A stretch of 19,092 nucleotides of DNA, from positions 1 to 19,092 of the forward strand of contig JAITJT010000045.1 in assembly GCA_031278795.1 (NCBI GenBank), given 5' to 3'. This stretch comes from Deltaproteobacteria bacterium. Its GTDB lineage: Bacteria; Desulfobacterota; Desulfarculia; Adiutricales; Adiutricaceae. Positions 7,134 through 14,704 of the stretch are shown here, in pieces. A model generated the notes under the pieces. That model was not told where the DNA came from. It did no database searches and saw only the letters and a program-made list of their open reading frames with translations. The first letter of the stretch is position 1. Every line of letters starts with the position of its first letter. Made by a program: the position numbers and the translations under genes.

Positions 7134-8840
7134 CTACTTTTTCCCCTCCCCCACCACCGGGGCACCTATCTCGCTCACCTCCGAGACGGTGGGATTTGAG
7201 CTCCAGTGATCGCTGGGCGTCTTGGCCTTCTCAGCAAGGTCCTTGGCCACGGAGTCGGCCTTGGCCTTTTCCTTGAAGAAGCCCAGACGCACGCGGTGGA
7301 TGAGGTTTCCGGCCTTGTCCGTGAACTTGGCCAGATACAGCGTGCCCTCGGGCTTGAAGGATTGAAGCTTCTGAAAGACCGAGCGGGCCTCATCCTCAGA
7401 TGCCGAGGAGAACATGCTCACCACCCAGACATCGGATATGGCGTTTTCGTCTTGATCCTTGTTCGCGCTTGTCTTGGAATCCGCAGAATCCGCTCCCGCC
7501 TTGGCGGCGGCGGCGGCGGGCGCGGCCGCGGGCGCGGCAGTTTTAGAAGGCGCGCTGGACGCCGGGCTTCCGGTGACCGCGGGTTTGCCCTTGGCCTCGG
7601 GCGGGCCCACAGTCTGGGATGCTGGCTTGGAGCCGCTCGCCGCCTTGGAATCAGTCACCTCCGGCCCCTTGGCCGGGGTGTCAACCCCCTGGGTGGGATC
7701 GCTGGTCACCGTATCGCTTCCGGCGCTGGGTGTTTGGGGATTGCCCCTCACCACGGATGGATCCCTGGGGCTGGTGGGGCTCACGGTGGAGCTGGAGCTC
7801 TCGGTCTGGGCGCTGGTAACAGTGGGCCCGGACGGCGCCTCCTCAGGCGCGGCTGCCTCGCTGTCCAAGGCCGGATCCATGGGCGCGTCCAGTAGAGCGT
7901 CACTCGCGTCAGCTTGGCTTATTGTTGAGCTTGGAAGTGTCTCAGCGCTCTGGGCTATGATGTTACCGCCGCTTAGGGCTGTCAAAGACTCAGACTCGCT
8001 TCCCGCGGAGGGGGCATTAGCCGCTTGTGCTTGGTTGTTTTGGGGAATGACCCTAGGCCCGGGACGGGCCTGGGTTCCGTCCGCGTTAGCGGACGGAGAC
8101 TGAGAAGAACTTTCCGAGGGGCTCTCCACTATTGAAGAGGCCGCGAGGGCCGCGCCCTCCAGTCCCTCCACATCCTCCGGAAGCACCGTTTCGCTTCCCT
8201 CAAAGCCCTCCAGAAGCGCGGCTTCCTCGCTCGCGGTCAAGATAGCTTCATTGGCGGATTCTGGGTTAGCTTCTGGATTCTGGGTGGGGCTGAAGCTAAA
8301 GGCTCCGGTCCCAAAGCTGGTGTTCAGAGCGTTAGCCTCCTCGCCTTGGGGCGAGGTAGCGCCATTTGAGAGAGTTTCACTATTATTTTGGGACTTTTCC
8401 TCCACACCTTGGTAAACATCCCCGGCTGGAGGGGACGCTGTTTCAGGCGTTGTGCCAGGCGTTTGGCTCTGGGTGTTCTCCACCTGGTAGAGTGGTGCGC
8501 TTTCCGCGGTTGTGGGCTGGGTGGATCTCCTGTAGAGGTAAAAGGCCACGAGCGCCAAGGCCACGGCCAGGACTATGGAAATAAGCCTCACAAAAGGACT
8601 CTTCCGCTCCAAAGAGGTGTACTCCGGGGTCTCCTTGGGCTCGTCCTTCTGGTACCACTCCTCATCCGAAAGCACGTCTGCGTTGGAAGGAGAGGCCCCT
8701 TTAGCAATGAGGGCCGGATCCTCCTTAGCCTCGGGAGTTTTATCTCCCTCTGGCTCAGGGGGATCTTCCCCGCCAGTTCCCTCCTCGCTCAGAACGATTG
8801 GATCCAAGGCTGGATCCGGCTTGTCTTTGTCGTCAGGCAT
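7134..8840 (-). CDS. SPOR-domain inner-membrane protein with very long linker
   Basis: A 568-residue bitopic protein. Residues 1-83 are an acidic cytoplasmic segment and 84-103 a single transmembrane helix followed by RR. Residues about 105-465 form a very long Ser/Pro/Ala/Glu/Thr-rich, presumably disordered periplasmic linker. Residues about 466-548 are a SPOR domain (DVWVVSMFSS... YLAKFTDKAGNLIHRVRLGFF). SPOR domains bind denuded peptidoglycan at division sites, as in FtsN and DedD, so a role in division or wall remodelling is likely. I chose the ATG at 8838-8840, with GAGG 11 nt upstream and a gap of 28 nt to the preceding gene. An ATG at 8907-8909 would overlap that gene by 41 nt and has no ribosome-binding site. 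It is probably co-transcribed with the TPR protein upstream. The linker is far longer than in E. coli DedD. Confidence 0.85.
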   Translation of the reverse strand: MPDDKDKPDPALDPIVLSEEGTGGEDPPEPEGDKTPEAKEDPALIAKGASPSNADVLSDEEWYQKDEPKETPEYTSLERKSPFVRLISIVLAVALALVAFYLYRRSTQPTTAESAPLYQVENTQSQTPGTTPETASPPAGDVYQGVEEKSQNNSETLSNGATSPQGEEANALNTSFGTGAFSFSPTQNPEANPESANEAILTASEEAALLEGFEGSETVLPEDVEGLEGAALAASSIVESPSESSSQSPSANADGTQARPGPRVIPQNNQAQAANAPSAGSESESLTALSGGNIIAQSAETLPSSTISQADASDALLDAPMDPALDSEAAAPEEAPSGPTVTSAQTESSSSTVSPTSPRDPSVVRGNPQTPSAGSDTVTSDPTQGVDTPAKGPEVTDSKAASGSKPASQTVGPPEAKGKPAVTGSPASSAPSKTAAPAAAPAAAAAKAGADSADSKTSANKDQDENAISDVWVVSMFSSASEDEARSVFQKLQSFKPEGTLYLAKFTDKAGNLIHRVRLGFFKEKAKADSVAKDLAEKAKTPSDHWSSNPTVSEVSEIGAPVVGEGKK

Positions 8841-8868
8841 CTTGGAACAATCCTCAGTTTTAATTTCT

Positions 8869-9708
8869 TCAAGGAGCGGCGCTAGTCGCGGGCTCACTAC
8901 CCGCCGCATCTGGGCTGGATTCTTGGGAGTCGCTTGGGGCCGCGGCCGGGCTTTCAGTGGGTGTCGCGCTTTCCGCGGGAGCCGTGGGCCCCTGGGAAGA
9001 GGATGCCGCCGGGCCCTGGGCTTTGCTTATTTCCTTAAGCTTAAGGGTGGACATATAGCCCTCTAGGGTTCCAGGGAAACTACCGCTTAAGAGGACGAAG
9101 GTGTTTCTGGCGTCATCCGTGCGGCCCAGGGCCGTGTAGACCCTGGCCAGGGAATTTAGAAGCTCCGCCCTGAAAGGAACGGATACCTGGAGGGGCGCCT
9201 TGGTTTGCTCAGCCAGTTTGGAGGCCTCCTGGTAATAGCCCATGGCCGCCTCGTTGTCACCCAACTCCTCGCTAAGAGAGCCCAGATAATTGTTGATGAG
9301 AAGCTTCAAGCTCTCCTCGCCCTTGGGGAGGGTGCTGTATAGGTTCCTCAGAAGCTCTCTGGCCTCATTGTATTTCTGAAGTTCCACGTAGGACTGCACC
9401 ATGGCGTAGGCGGCTGCCCTGTCCGCCGGGGTGCCTTTCCAGTCCGCGCGAACCTTTTCCATGTTCTCCAGGGTCTTCTGCGGGTTGTACGCCTCTTTGG
9501 CCGAAAAGTAGGCCTCTGAGGATTTGTTGCTCTGCGATTCCCTGTAGGAAAGGATCGAAATGATCGCCACGATGACAACGACCACGCAGATTGCGGCTAT
9601 CAGTATCTGCTTGGTATGATCCTGGTAAAAGTTGTATATCTTGTCGGTTGTGCTGAAAAAGGCGTCTTGCTCCTTAACCAGCTTCTTGATACTCACCTGC
9701 TTGGCCAT
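8869..9708 (-). CDS. YfgM-like TPR membrane protein
   Basis: A 279-residue protein starting MAKQVSIKKLVKEQDAF. It has a cytoplasmic N-terminal segment, one transmembrane helix at 35-54 (ILIAAICVVVVIVAIISILS), then a periplasmic TPR-like helical region (about 65-230). An Ala/Pro/Ser/Glu-rich low-complexity tail follows (about 232-279). The order TM then TPR with an N-terminal EQDAFF/K-rich cap fits the TPR_21/YfgM family (PF09976), whose E. coli member works with the SecYEG/PpiD chaperone network. I judge this by layout, not by strong identity. The start chosen is the ATG at 9706-9708, with GGAG upstream at a long spacing of about 14 nt. An in-frame ATG 18 codons further up lies across a stable hairpin and is less likely. 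It forms a pair with the SPOR gene 28 nt downstream. Confidence 0.75.
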   Translation of the reverse strand: MAKQVSIKKLVKEQDAFFSTTDKIYNFYQDHTKQILIAAICVVVVIVAIISILSYRESQSNKSSEAYFSAKEAYNPQKTLENMEKVRADWKGTPADRAAAYAMVQSYVELQKYNEARELLRNLYSTLPKGEESLKLLINNYLGSLSEELGDNEAAMGYYQEASKLAEQTKAPLQVSVPFRAELLNSLARVYTALGRTDDARNTFVLLSGSFPGTLEGYMSTLKLKEISKAQGPAASSSQGPTAPAESATPTESPAAAPSDSQESSPDAAGSEPATSAAP

Positions 9709-9744
9709 TATGACTAATTCATCTCCATTAAACAAAAAATATCC

Positions 9745-9760
9745 GCGGCAGGTCTGCCGC
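9745..9760 (-). promoter_or_regulatory. stable hairpin in the leader of the YfgM-like gene
   Basis: A perfect 6-bp stem GCGGCA/TGCCGC with a 4-nt loop. On the minus strand it is followed within 5 nt by ATTTTTT (9741-9735), 37 nt before the chosen start codon. The GC-rich stem stands out sharply from its AT-rich surroundings. It could be an attenuator-type terminator or an mRNA-stability hairpin. Confidence 0.4.
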
Positions 9761-9846
9761 AATTTTAAACGAATAAAAAAAAGCTAAACACTTATCAAAA
9801 GCTTATTACACTATCCGCTCAAGGCGATTTTAGCAAAAAAAAGGCA

Positions 9847-9894
9847 AAGTCTAGTAATCTAAAACCCTAGAAATCTATAACCCTAGCAATCTAA
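9847..9894. repeat. 16-bp degenerate tandem array, three units
   Basis: Three 16-bp units begin at 9847, 9863 and 9879 and share CTAGNAATCTA. The second and third differ at only two positions (AACCCTAGAAATCTAT versus AACCCTAGCAATCTAA). Beyond 9894 the motif AATCTAA continues irregularly to about 9945. The array lies in the putative leader of the YfgM-like gene. Confidence 0.75.
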
Positions 9895-10167
9895 CAAGCT
9901 AAAGAAGCTATGAATCTAAAAATCTAAAGATCTAAAAATATAACAATCAGATAGGCATAACACTGTAAGGCAAAAAGACAAAATCAGAGCTTGGTTAAGT
10001 CCGCAATGCAAGAAAAATAGCCACGCGTCTTTTAGGATAGCTATGATTCATGAAAGTCGAAGAACTAATGGCTTTTACCATAGTGTGCTCAGGGCAATTT
10101 TTTTCGCCTGTTACTTAACTTAAGTTCTAACTAAGAACCCAAGATATCCATCATTTCTGGAAAAAGA

Positions 10168-10196
10168 ATTATAGACCATTTTCCAAGCTTTGGGAA
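10168..10196 (-). promoter_or_regulatory. possible sigma-70 promoter for the YfgM-like/SPOR pair
   Basis: Read on the minus strand, TTCCCA (10196-10191), a 17-bp spacer, then a perfect TATAAT (10173-10168). The -35 matches the consensus at four of six positions. Transcription would start near 10161 and give a leader of about 450 nt through the 16-bp array and the 9745-9760 hairpin. Such a long leader weakens the case. Confidence 0.35.
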
Positions 10197-10269
10197 CAGA
10201 ATTTAATGCCCTTCCGGCTAACAAGCCCCTTAAAGGTGAAAGCCCCCTTCCCCCTCTTTGGAATATAGT

Positions 10270-11484
10270 TTAAGGCCTGAGCCGCGAGAGAACCCGGGAG
10301 AGGGCCTTCTCCACCGCCTTCTCCACAAGCTCGGAGAACTCCCCGGCGCTAAGCTCGGAGATCTTCACGTTTCCCAGATCCGCCTCCCCCTTGGCCCTTA
10401 TGTCTGACCAGTCCATGGGTATTTGCGCCTCGAAGTTTTGATCATTTCTGGGCGGGAACTTCACGTCTACGCTCCGGGAGATTCTCACCGGGTCCTTGGC
10501 CTTGGGCATGAGGATGCTGTTGTAGGGATCGTCCTCTCCGCCTCCCCCGATACTGGTGGTGCCGTCCTCGCTTATCCTGCGGGGGGTGATTACGGGAGGC
10601 TCGGGACCCCTTATGCGGCTGGTTATCTTGGTGGGGGAGTCTTGGAGTCGCGGTTCCTGGCTCCTCGCCTCTGGCATATTAGCTCTTCCAGCCTGCTGGG
10701 CTTTTCTCCGCCTGATCTCGTTTTCCCTCATGGCCTCCTCCACGCGCTCGGTGAGGAGTATGGTCTGGCTCTCCTCGCCCGCTGGTTTTTTCACGGGCAC
10801 GGGCGGCCTGGCCGCGAGCACCCTGCGGGGTGACTTGGAGCCCTTGGGTAAGTCGCCTGGGTCTCCTCCACTGTCTTCTAATATAACCTCATCCGCCTGC
10901 GGCTCCGGGGCTTTGTCCCAGGAAGCCTTGAGGCTCGCGGTTCCCCCTTGGACCTCCTCATCCATCTCCCTAAAGATGCCGTCCAGCTCCTCTAGGGCCT
11001 TAGCCTCGTGATCCTCTCCTGGATCGTCAATGGGAAAGGACCTTCCCTCAGGGAATCCTAAAGGAGCTTTGCCGCTTTCGATTCTTAGATCGTCTTCCTG
11101 GACGCTATCCGGGTAAAACTCATCCACCTGATCCTTATAAGCGCTATCGCCCTCATCATCATATTTGTCCTGGGGATAGGCCTTAGGGGAAGGGTCCGGA
11201 GCATCCTCTCCGTCACTTACGTCCACTTCCAGATGGTCAATTTGGGGAAAGTTGTAGTCCTCGTCTTTTCCCTTTATGGAGGAATAGTCGGAATACCCTA
11301 AAGGACTCTCCGCATCATCTTCTTCCGGAAGGATAGCATCATCTTCTGGGTCCATATCGTAAAAAGACCCCTCGTCCAGGTCGTCCTCACCGTAGTCCTC
11401 ATCATCTTCGTACTCAGGCTCGCTCTCGAGCACGTCATCGTCAAGTCCGGGAGGGTGATCTTTTTTATATTTATCATCAGTCAT
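10270..11484 (-). CDS. highly acidic protein of unknown function
   Basis: A 404-residue protein I do not recognise. Residues 1-200 are dominated by Asp/Glu/Tyr/Pro and look disordered (for example EYEDDEDYGEDDLDEG at 24-39). Residues about 215-310 are basic and Pro/Arg-rich with a short charged helix (VEEAMRENEIRRRKAQQA). The best ordered-looking part is the last 50 residues, which contain MDWSDIRAKGEADLGNVKI, then ELVEKAVEKALSRVLSRL, an amphipathic helix suited to oligomerisation or partner binding. It has no signal peptide or membrane segment, so it is probably cytoplasmic. The ATG at 11482-11484 has no clear ribosome-binding site; TATAAT on the minus strand at 11583-11578 may be its -10. 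Coding status is supported by steady codon usage over 1.2 kb and a GC content well above the flanks. It stands alone between two AT-rich gaps. Confidence 0.75.
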   Translation of the reverse strand: MTDDKYKKDHPPGLDDDVLESEPEYEDDEDYGEDDLDEGSFYDMDPEDDAILPEEDDAESPLGYSDYSSIKGKDEDYNFPQIDHLEVDVSDGEDAPDPSPKAYPQDKYDDEGDSAYKDQVDEFYPDSVQEDDLRIESGKAPLGFPEGRSFPIDDPGEDHEAKALEELDGIFREMDEEVQGGTASLKASWDKAPEPQADEVILEDSGGDPGDLPKGSKSPRRVLAARPPVPVKKPAGEESQTILLTERVEEAMRENEIRRRKAQQAGRANMPEARSQEPRLQDSPTKITSRIRGPEPPVITPRRISEDGTTSIGGGGEDDPYNSILMPKAKDPVRISRSVDVKFPPRNDQNFEAQIPMDWSDIRAKGEADLGNVKISELSAGEFSELVEKAVEKALSRVLSRLRP

Positions 11485-11891
11485 GGTTTATCACTGAAAA
11501 ATAGTGTGTTTGTCTTAGCCAGTACGGGAAAGACCAAGACAAAATTAATTAAACATTAAATCATTTAAACGAACTTAATTATAGAAAATAAAGAAAATAA
11601 AAATGAAAATAAAAGCAAAAATAAAAGCCAAACAGCAAGTGAAAATAAAAATGGACAAGGAAATTTAAAAATAAAAAAAGATGAACCAAAATGAAAAGTT
11701 GAATAAATAAAACAAATGATAAAAATTAAAAAAGTGATAAAAAGAAAAAATTAAATCATGAAGTCTCTAAGGCTTATTTAGCTTTCCGCAGATAAAAAGA
11801 GCACAATTACAAAATTAATAAGCATAAATTAGGAAGTGCTAAGGGAAAATATCAACCGCGCGATTAAGGTTTTAGCTTATTTTTAGAAAAC
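11485..11891. other. 407-bp A-rich low-complexity gap
   Basis: No gene is seen. From about 11580 to 11760 the plus strand is made almost only of A, with G and T, in near-repeats of GAAAATAAAAATG and AAATAAAAG (11591-11630 and 11641-11653), so the minus-strand transcript would be U/C-rich. A TATAAT on the minus strand (11583-11578) could serve the acidic-protein gene, but no -35 is recognisable. No clear terminator for the LolB-like gene is visible. Confidence 0.55.
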
Positions 11892-12743
11892 TCACAGGAG
11901 CTGTATACTAAATCCATCCGGCTGCTCCAGATGGAGGATGTTTTGAGGCATGCTGAAACCTAAGCGGATTTCAGTGTAGGCTACCCTTACCTCCAGTTTA
12001 TTCCTCCCTTGCCAGTTGGCCCTAAAGATCTCCGGAAAATCCACAATGGCCCCGGTGTCCTCCCGGGGGTGCTTTCCCCATTTGTCGTATCTAACCATAA
12101 AATCCGGGTTGTTCCTGGGGCCCCGGGCCAGTGAGAGGATAGTGGGCTCGTCCTTTACTTGAAAGCCCGGGCCGCCCGTTAGCTGCAGGCGCCAGGGGCC
12201 GGGGGAATCTAGGCTCTTGCTCTGATAGACGATGGTCGCCACCTTGGCGTCTTGGGTGATGGGGCTCTGGGGCCTCGCTATAGAGGGCTCCGCCGGAAGG
12301 AGCCCGGAGAGTAGGGAGAGAAAATCCGGGGCTGTTAGGGGTATAGGCAGAAAGGCCTCCAGAGGGTACTTGAGGGAGGCCCCCTGGTAGAAGATCTGCT
12401 GGCGGTAATCCAAGGCCCTTAGGCTGGATCTGTCCGAGAAGATCCTGTAGGCGGGTTGACCCATGGGGTCCAGGATGGTGAAGAGAAAGCTGTCCGGGCG
12501 CTGGGAAATGAGCTCAAAACGGAAGTACCAGCGGTCCGTGCCCTTGGCGTAGTTGACCTCGCCCCTTAGGGCGAGGGTTAAGATGTCCTGGTTTCTCTCA
12601 TAGATGGAATTCACGAGCTCTAGCGCCACCGGGTCGTTTTCGGAAGCGGTTATACCGGTTCCGCCGGACTGGGGGGCGCAGCTCATGAGGAAAAGGGTTG
12701 CTACTAAGAGGATGAGGCAGCTTATATTAGACGTTCTCTTCAT
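11892..12743 (-). CDS. LolB/DUF4292-like outer-membrane lipoprotein
   Basis: A 283-residue lipoprotein. Its signal peptide ends in the lipobox LMSC, with Cys22 as lipidation site and Ala at +2, so outer-membrane sorting is expected. The mature part begins with helix-like residues and an NYAKGTDRWYFRFELISQRPDSFLFTILDPMGQPAYRI-type strand pattern. This matches the LolB/LppX/DUF4292 fold (half beta-barrel binding lipid or lipoprotein acyl chains), with the typical sequence of RPD, LDPxGxP and a Tyr/Phe-rich strand. The LolB role (inserting lipoproteins into the outer membrane) is inferred from family and context. The ATG at 12743 lacks a good Shine-Dalgarno sequence. It follows the TPR lipoprotein gene by 162 nt and is the probable third gene of the rpoH operon. 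In gammaproteobacteria lolB is followed by ispE and prs, but here an A-rich gap follows instead. Confidence 0.75.
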   Translation of the reverse strand: MKRTSNISCLILLVATLFLMSCAPQSGGTGITASENDPVALELVNSIYERNQDILTLALRGEVNYAKGTDRWYFRFELISQRPDSFLFTILDPMGQPAYRIFSDRSSLRALDYRQQIFYQGASLKYPLEAFLPIPLTAPDFLSLLSGLLPAEPSIARPQSPITQDAKVATIVYQSKSLDSPGPWRLQLTGGPGFQVKDEPTILSLARGPRNNPDFMVRYDKWGKHPREDTGAIVDFPEIFRANWQGRNKLEVRVAYTEIRLGFSMPQNILHLEQPDGFSIQLL

Positions 12744-12854
12744 GGGGGTATTGGGGGTTCACTTAGGGATAAGGTTTTGAGAGCAAAAATTTAGGAAAAT
12801 CCTAATAGAACTGGCGTATCTCGCATTTGTTGTGGCCAAGAATAAGAAAATATC

Positions 12855-12876
12855 GCCCTTGGGGATGCCTAAGGGC
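12855..12876 (-). promoter_or_regulatory. hairpin between TPR lipoprotein and LolB-like genes
   Basis: Stem GCCCTT/AAGGGC with a 10-nt loop. On the minus strand it is followed by GATATTTTCTT, a poor U-tract. It may act as a partial terminator or as a stabilising 3' structure that sets the ratio of the two gene products. A second small stem AAGCT/AGCTT lies at 12882-12894. Confidence 0.35.
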
Positions 12877-12905
12877 TAGATAAGCTGGAAGCTTTTAAAA
12901 ATAAT

Positions 12906-14612
12906 TTAGGGATTCTGGATGTCATTTAGCTTCTGGAGTACTGCCTCCGGGGTCTCGTGACCCCGCTCCACGGCCCTCTGGTAGACCCGCCTGGCGTCCA
13001 GGCCGCGCCCCAGGCGGATGTAGATGTCGCCTAGGTGCTCCATAACCACAGGGTTTTCCTCCGAGAGGCTCACCGCCCTCTCCAGGAGGGGCAGGGCCTT
13101 GGAGATGTCGTTCATGCGGTAGTAGATCCAGGCCAAGGTGTCCAGGAAATAACCGTTGTCGGGTTTGAGGGTATTGGCCTTGAGGGCCAAGGTGAGGGCC
13201 TCCTTGAGGTTGGTGTTGAGCTCGGCCCAGGTGTAGGCCAGATAGTTGAGGGCGTCGGCGAAGTTGGGGTCGAGCTCCACCGCCTTCTGCATGAACTTGA
13301 TGCACTCGTCCTTCTTTCCTAAGCGGTCCTCCACGGCCCCTAGGGAGAAAAATACGTCAGCTGAGTCCGGAAAGAGGCGGATGCCCTCCAGGTAGAGGTC
13401 CCTGGCCTGGGTGAGGTGGTCCAGCTCCTCCATTATTCTACCGGTAGCCACCAAGAGGATGGGGGAGGAGGGGTTGTTGCGTCTGGCGCCGGTCAAGATC
13501 TCCAGGGCCTCGATGGATTTACCCTCTTTCACCAAGATGGATGAGATGAAGAGCACCGAGTCCACGTACTCGTCGCTCTGGGGAGAGATCTTACGGAGAA
13601 GATCCTTCGCTCCCTTGTCGTTACCACTCTCGGAGTAGCTCACGGCCAGAAGGTAGCGGGCCTGGTCGTTATCCTTGTTTTTCTTCAAGACCTGGGCGAA
13701 CTCGGTGGAGGCCTGCTGGTAGAGGCCCTCTTCCAGGAACATGAGACCTATGGTGAGGCCCGCCTCCTCGGAGCTCTGGTGGAGTCCGGATACCTCCTCA
13801 ATCAAGTTGATGGCCTCGGCGCGCTTTCCGGTCTTTATGAGGATCCTGGCCAACCTGGCCTTGGCCATGGGGATGTTGGGCTGGTAGCGGATGATCTGCC
13901 TATAGGTCTTCTCAGCGTTTTTGAGGTCTCCGGTCTGCTCATAGAGCATGGCGAGCTCCACCAAGCTCTCCACGAAATCAGGCTTCTTCACCACCGAGCG
14001 CTTGAAATAGCCTATGGCCTCCTTGATGTTCCCCCGGCGGTGGGCCACCCTTCCCAGGAAATAATCCGGAAGGTAGGAGGTGGGAGTCATGGACTCCAGC
14101 CTCTTGAAGGCGTCGGAGGCCTCGTCCAGGCGCCCGCTCTCGGCGTACATGGCGCCTAAAAAGGAGATTGCCTCGTCGTTGTTGGGCTCTATGCGCAGGG
14201 CCTCCAAATAGTTCTTCTCGGCCTCATCCCACTGGCCGGTGACGGAGGCGAGATAGCCCGCAAATAACCTGGCCTCGGGGTCATCCGGACGCTCCTCGAT
14301 GGCCTTCCTCACAAAAGAGAAGGACTCCTCGATGCGGCCCTTCCTGGCCAGCATCTTGGCGGTCTCCATCTCCAGGTAGTAGGGGCGTCCCAGCTCGGTG
14401 GAGGCCTGTTTCATGTGGGAGAGGGCCTGGTCGTCCTTGTGATCCAGCTCCTCGTACTGGGCCCGCATGAAGAGGTAGTAGCTCTGGGGCAAATTGGTGT
14501 CGGCCACGCTGGAGATGGCCCGGCAGCCGGGCAAAATGCACAGTATCAGTGATATGAATAGCAACAGGGCTGGAATGTGGCCGTGGAAGTGGGGTGGGGT
14601 GTTTTTGGGCAT
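12906..14612 (-). CDS. TPR-repeat lipoprotein
   Basis: A 568-residue protein with a signal peptide ending in the lipobox LPGC (Cys30), followed by about 14 tandem tetratricopeptide repeats from residue about 45 to the end. Clear repeats include DPEARLFAGYLASVTGQWDE, NNDEAISFLGAMYAESGRLD and NFADALNYLAYTWAELNTNL, with the usual Gly/Ala and Tyr positions. TPR superhelices bind partner proteins. In Gram-negative cells lipoproteins of this type serve as periplasmic scaffolds for secretion, outer-membrane assembly or wall enzymes; which one applies here cannot be told. The ATG at 14610-14612 is the first possible start because a TAA lies two codons upstream in frame. No ribosome-binding site is at normal spacing, yet a strong AAAAGGAGG is 21 nt upstream. 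It follows rpoH by 92 nt and precedes the LolB-like gene, so the three are likely co-transcribed. Confidence 0.88.
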   Translation of the reverse strand: MPKNTPPHFHGHIPALLLFISLILCILPGCRAISSVADTNLPQSYYLFMRAQYEELDHKDDQALSHMKQASTELGRPYYLEMETAKMLARKGRIEESFSFVRKAIEERPDDPEARLFAGYLASVTGQWDEAEKNYLEALRIEPNNDEAISFLGAMYAESGRLDEASDAFKRLESMTPTSYLPDYFLGRVAHRRGNIKEAIGYFKRSVVKKPDFVESLVELAMLYEQTGDLKNAEKTYRQIIRYQPNIPMAKARLARILIKTGKRAEAINLIEEVSGLHQSSEEAGLTIGLMFLEEGLYQQASTEFAQVLKKNKDNDQARYLLAVSYSESGNDKGAKDLLRKISPQSDEYVDSVLFISSILVKEGKSIEALEILTGARRNNPSSPILLVATGRIMEELDHLTQARDLYLEGIRLFPDSADVFFSLGAVEDRLGKKDECIKFMQKAVELDPNFADALNYLAYTWAELNTNLKEALTLALKANTLKPDNGYFLDTLAWIYYRMNDISKALPLLERAVSLSEENPVVMEHLGDIYIRLGRGLDARRVYQRAVERGHETPEAVLQKLNDIQNP

Positions 14613-14704
14613 ATGCTTTTATCGAAAAAAGCGCCTCCTTTTCTGGAAAAAAACCTGAAAACTAGCTTTGGCTTTTTCTTGAGAAAACCTTCTTTAACTT
14701 TATC

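Larger units (their letters stand above)
9709..10269. other. 561-bp AT-rich gap with repeats and leader hairpin
   Basis: No gene is visible. The stretch contains the leader hairpin (9745-9760), the 16-bp repeat array (9847-9894) with degenerate AATCTAA copies to about 9945, a 10-bp palindrome AACTTAAGTT (10117-10126), and a possible minus-strand promoter (10168-10196). No clear terminator for the acidic-protein gene was seen; a small GGCT/AGCC stem near 10216-10227 has no U-tract. Confidence 0.55.

Noticed and set aside
7206..8103. Long open frames on the plus strand opposite the SPOR gene
   Set aside because: They are antisense to the Ser/Pro/Ala-rich linker, where GC-rich codons suppress stops. 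Their products are Gly/Arg- or Val/Leu-rich low-complexity strings with no domain, while the minus strand gives a coherent TM-linker-SPOR protein.
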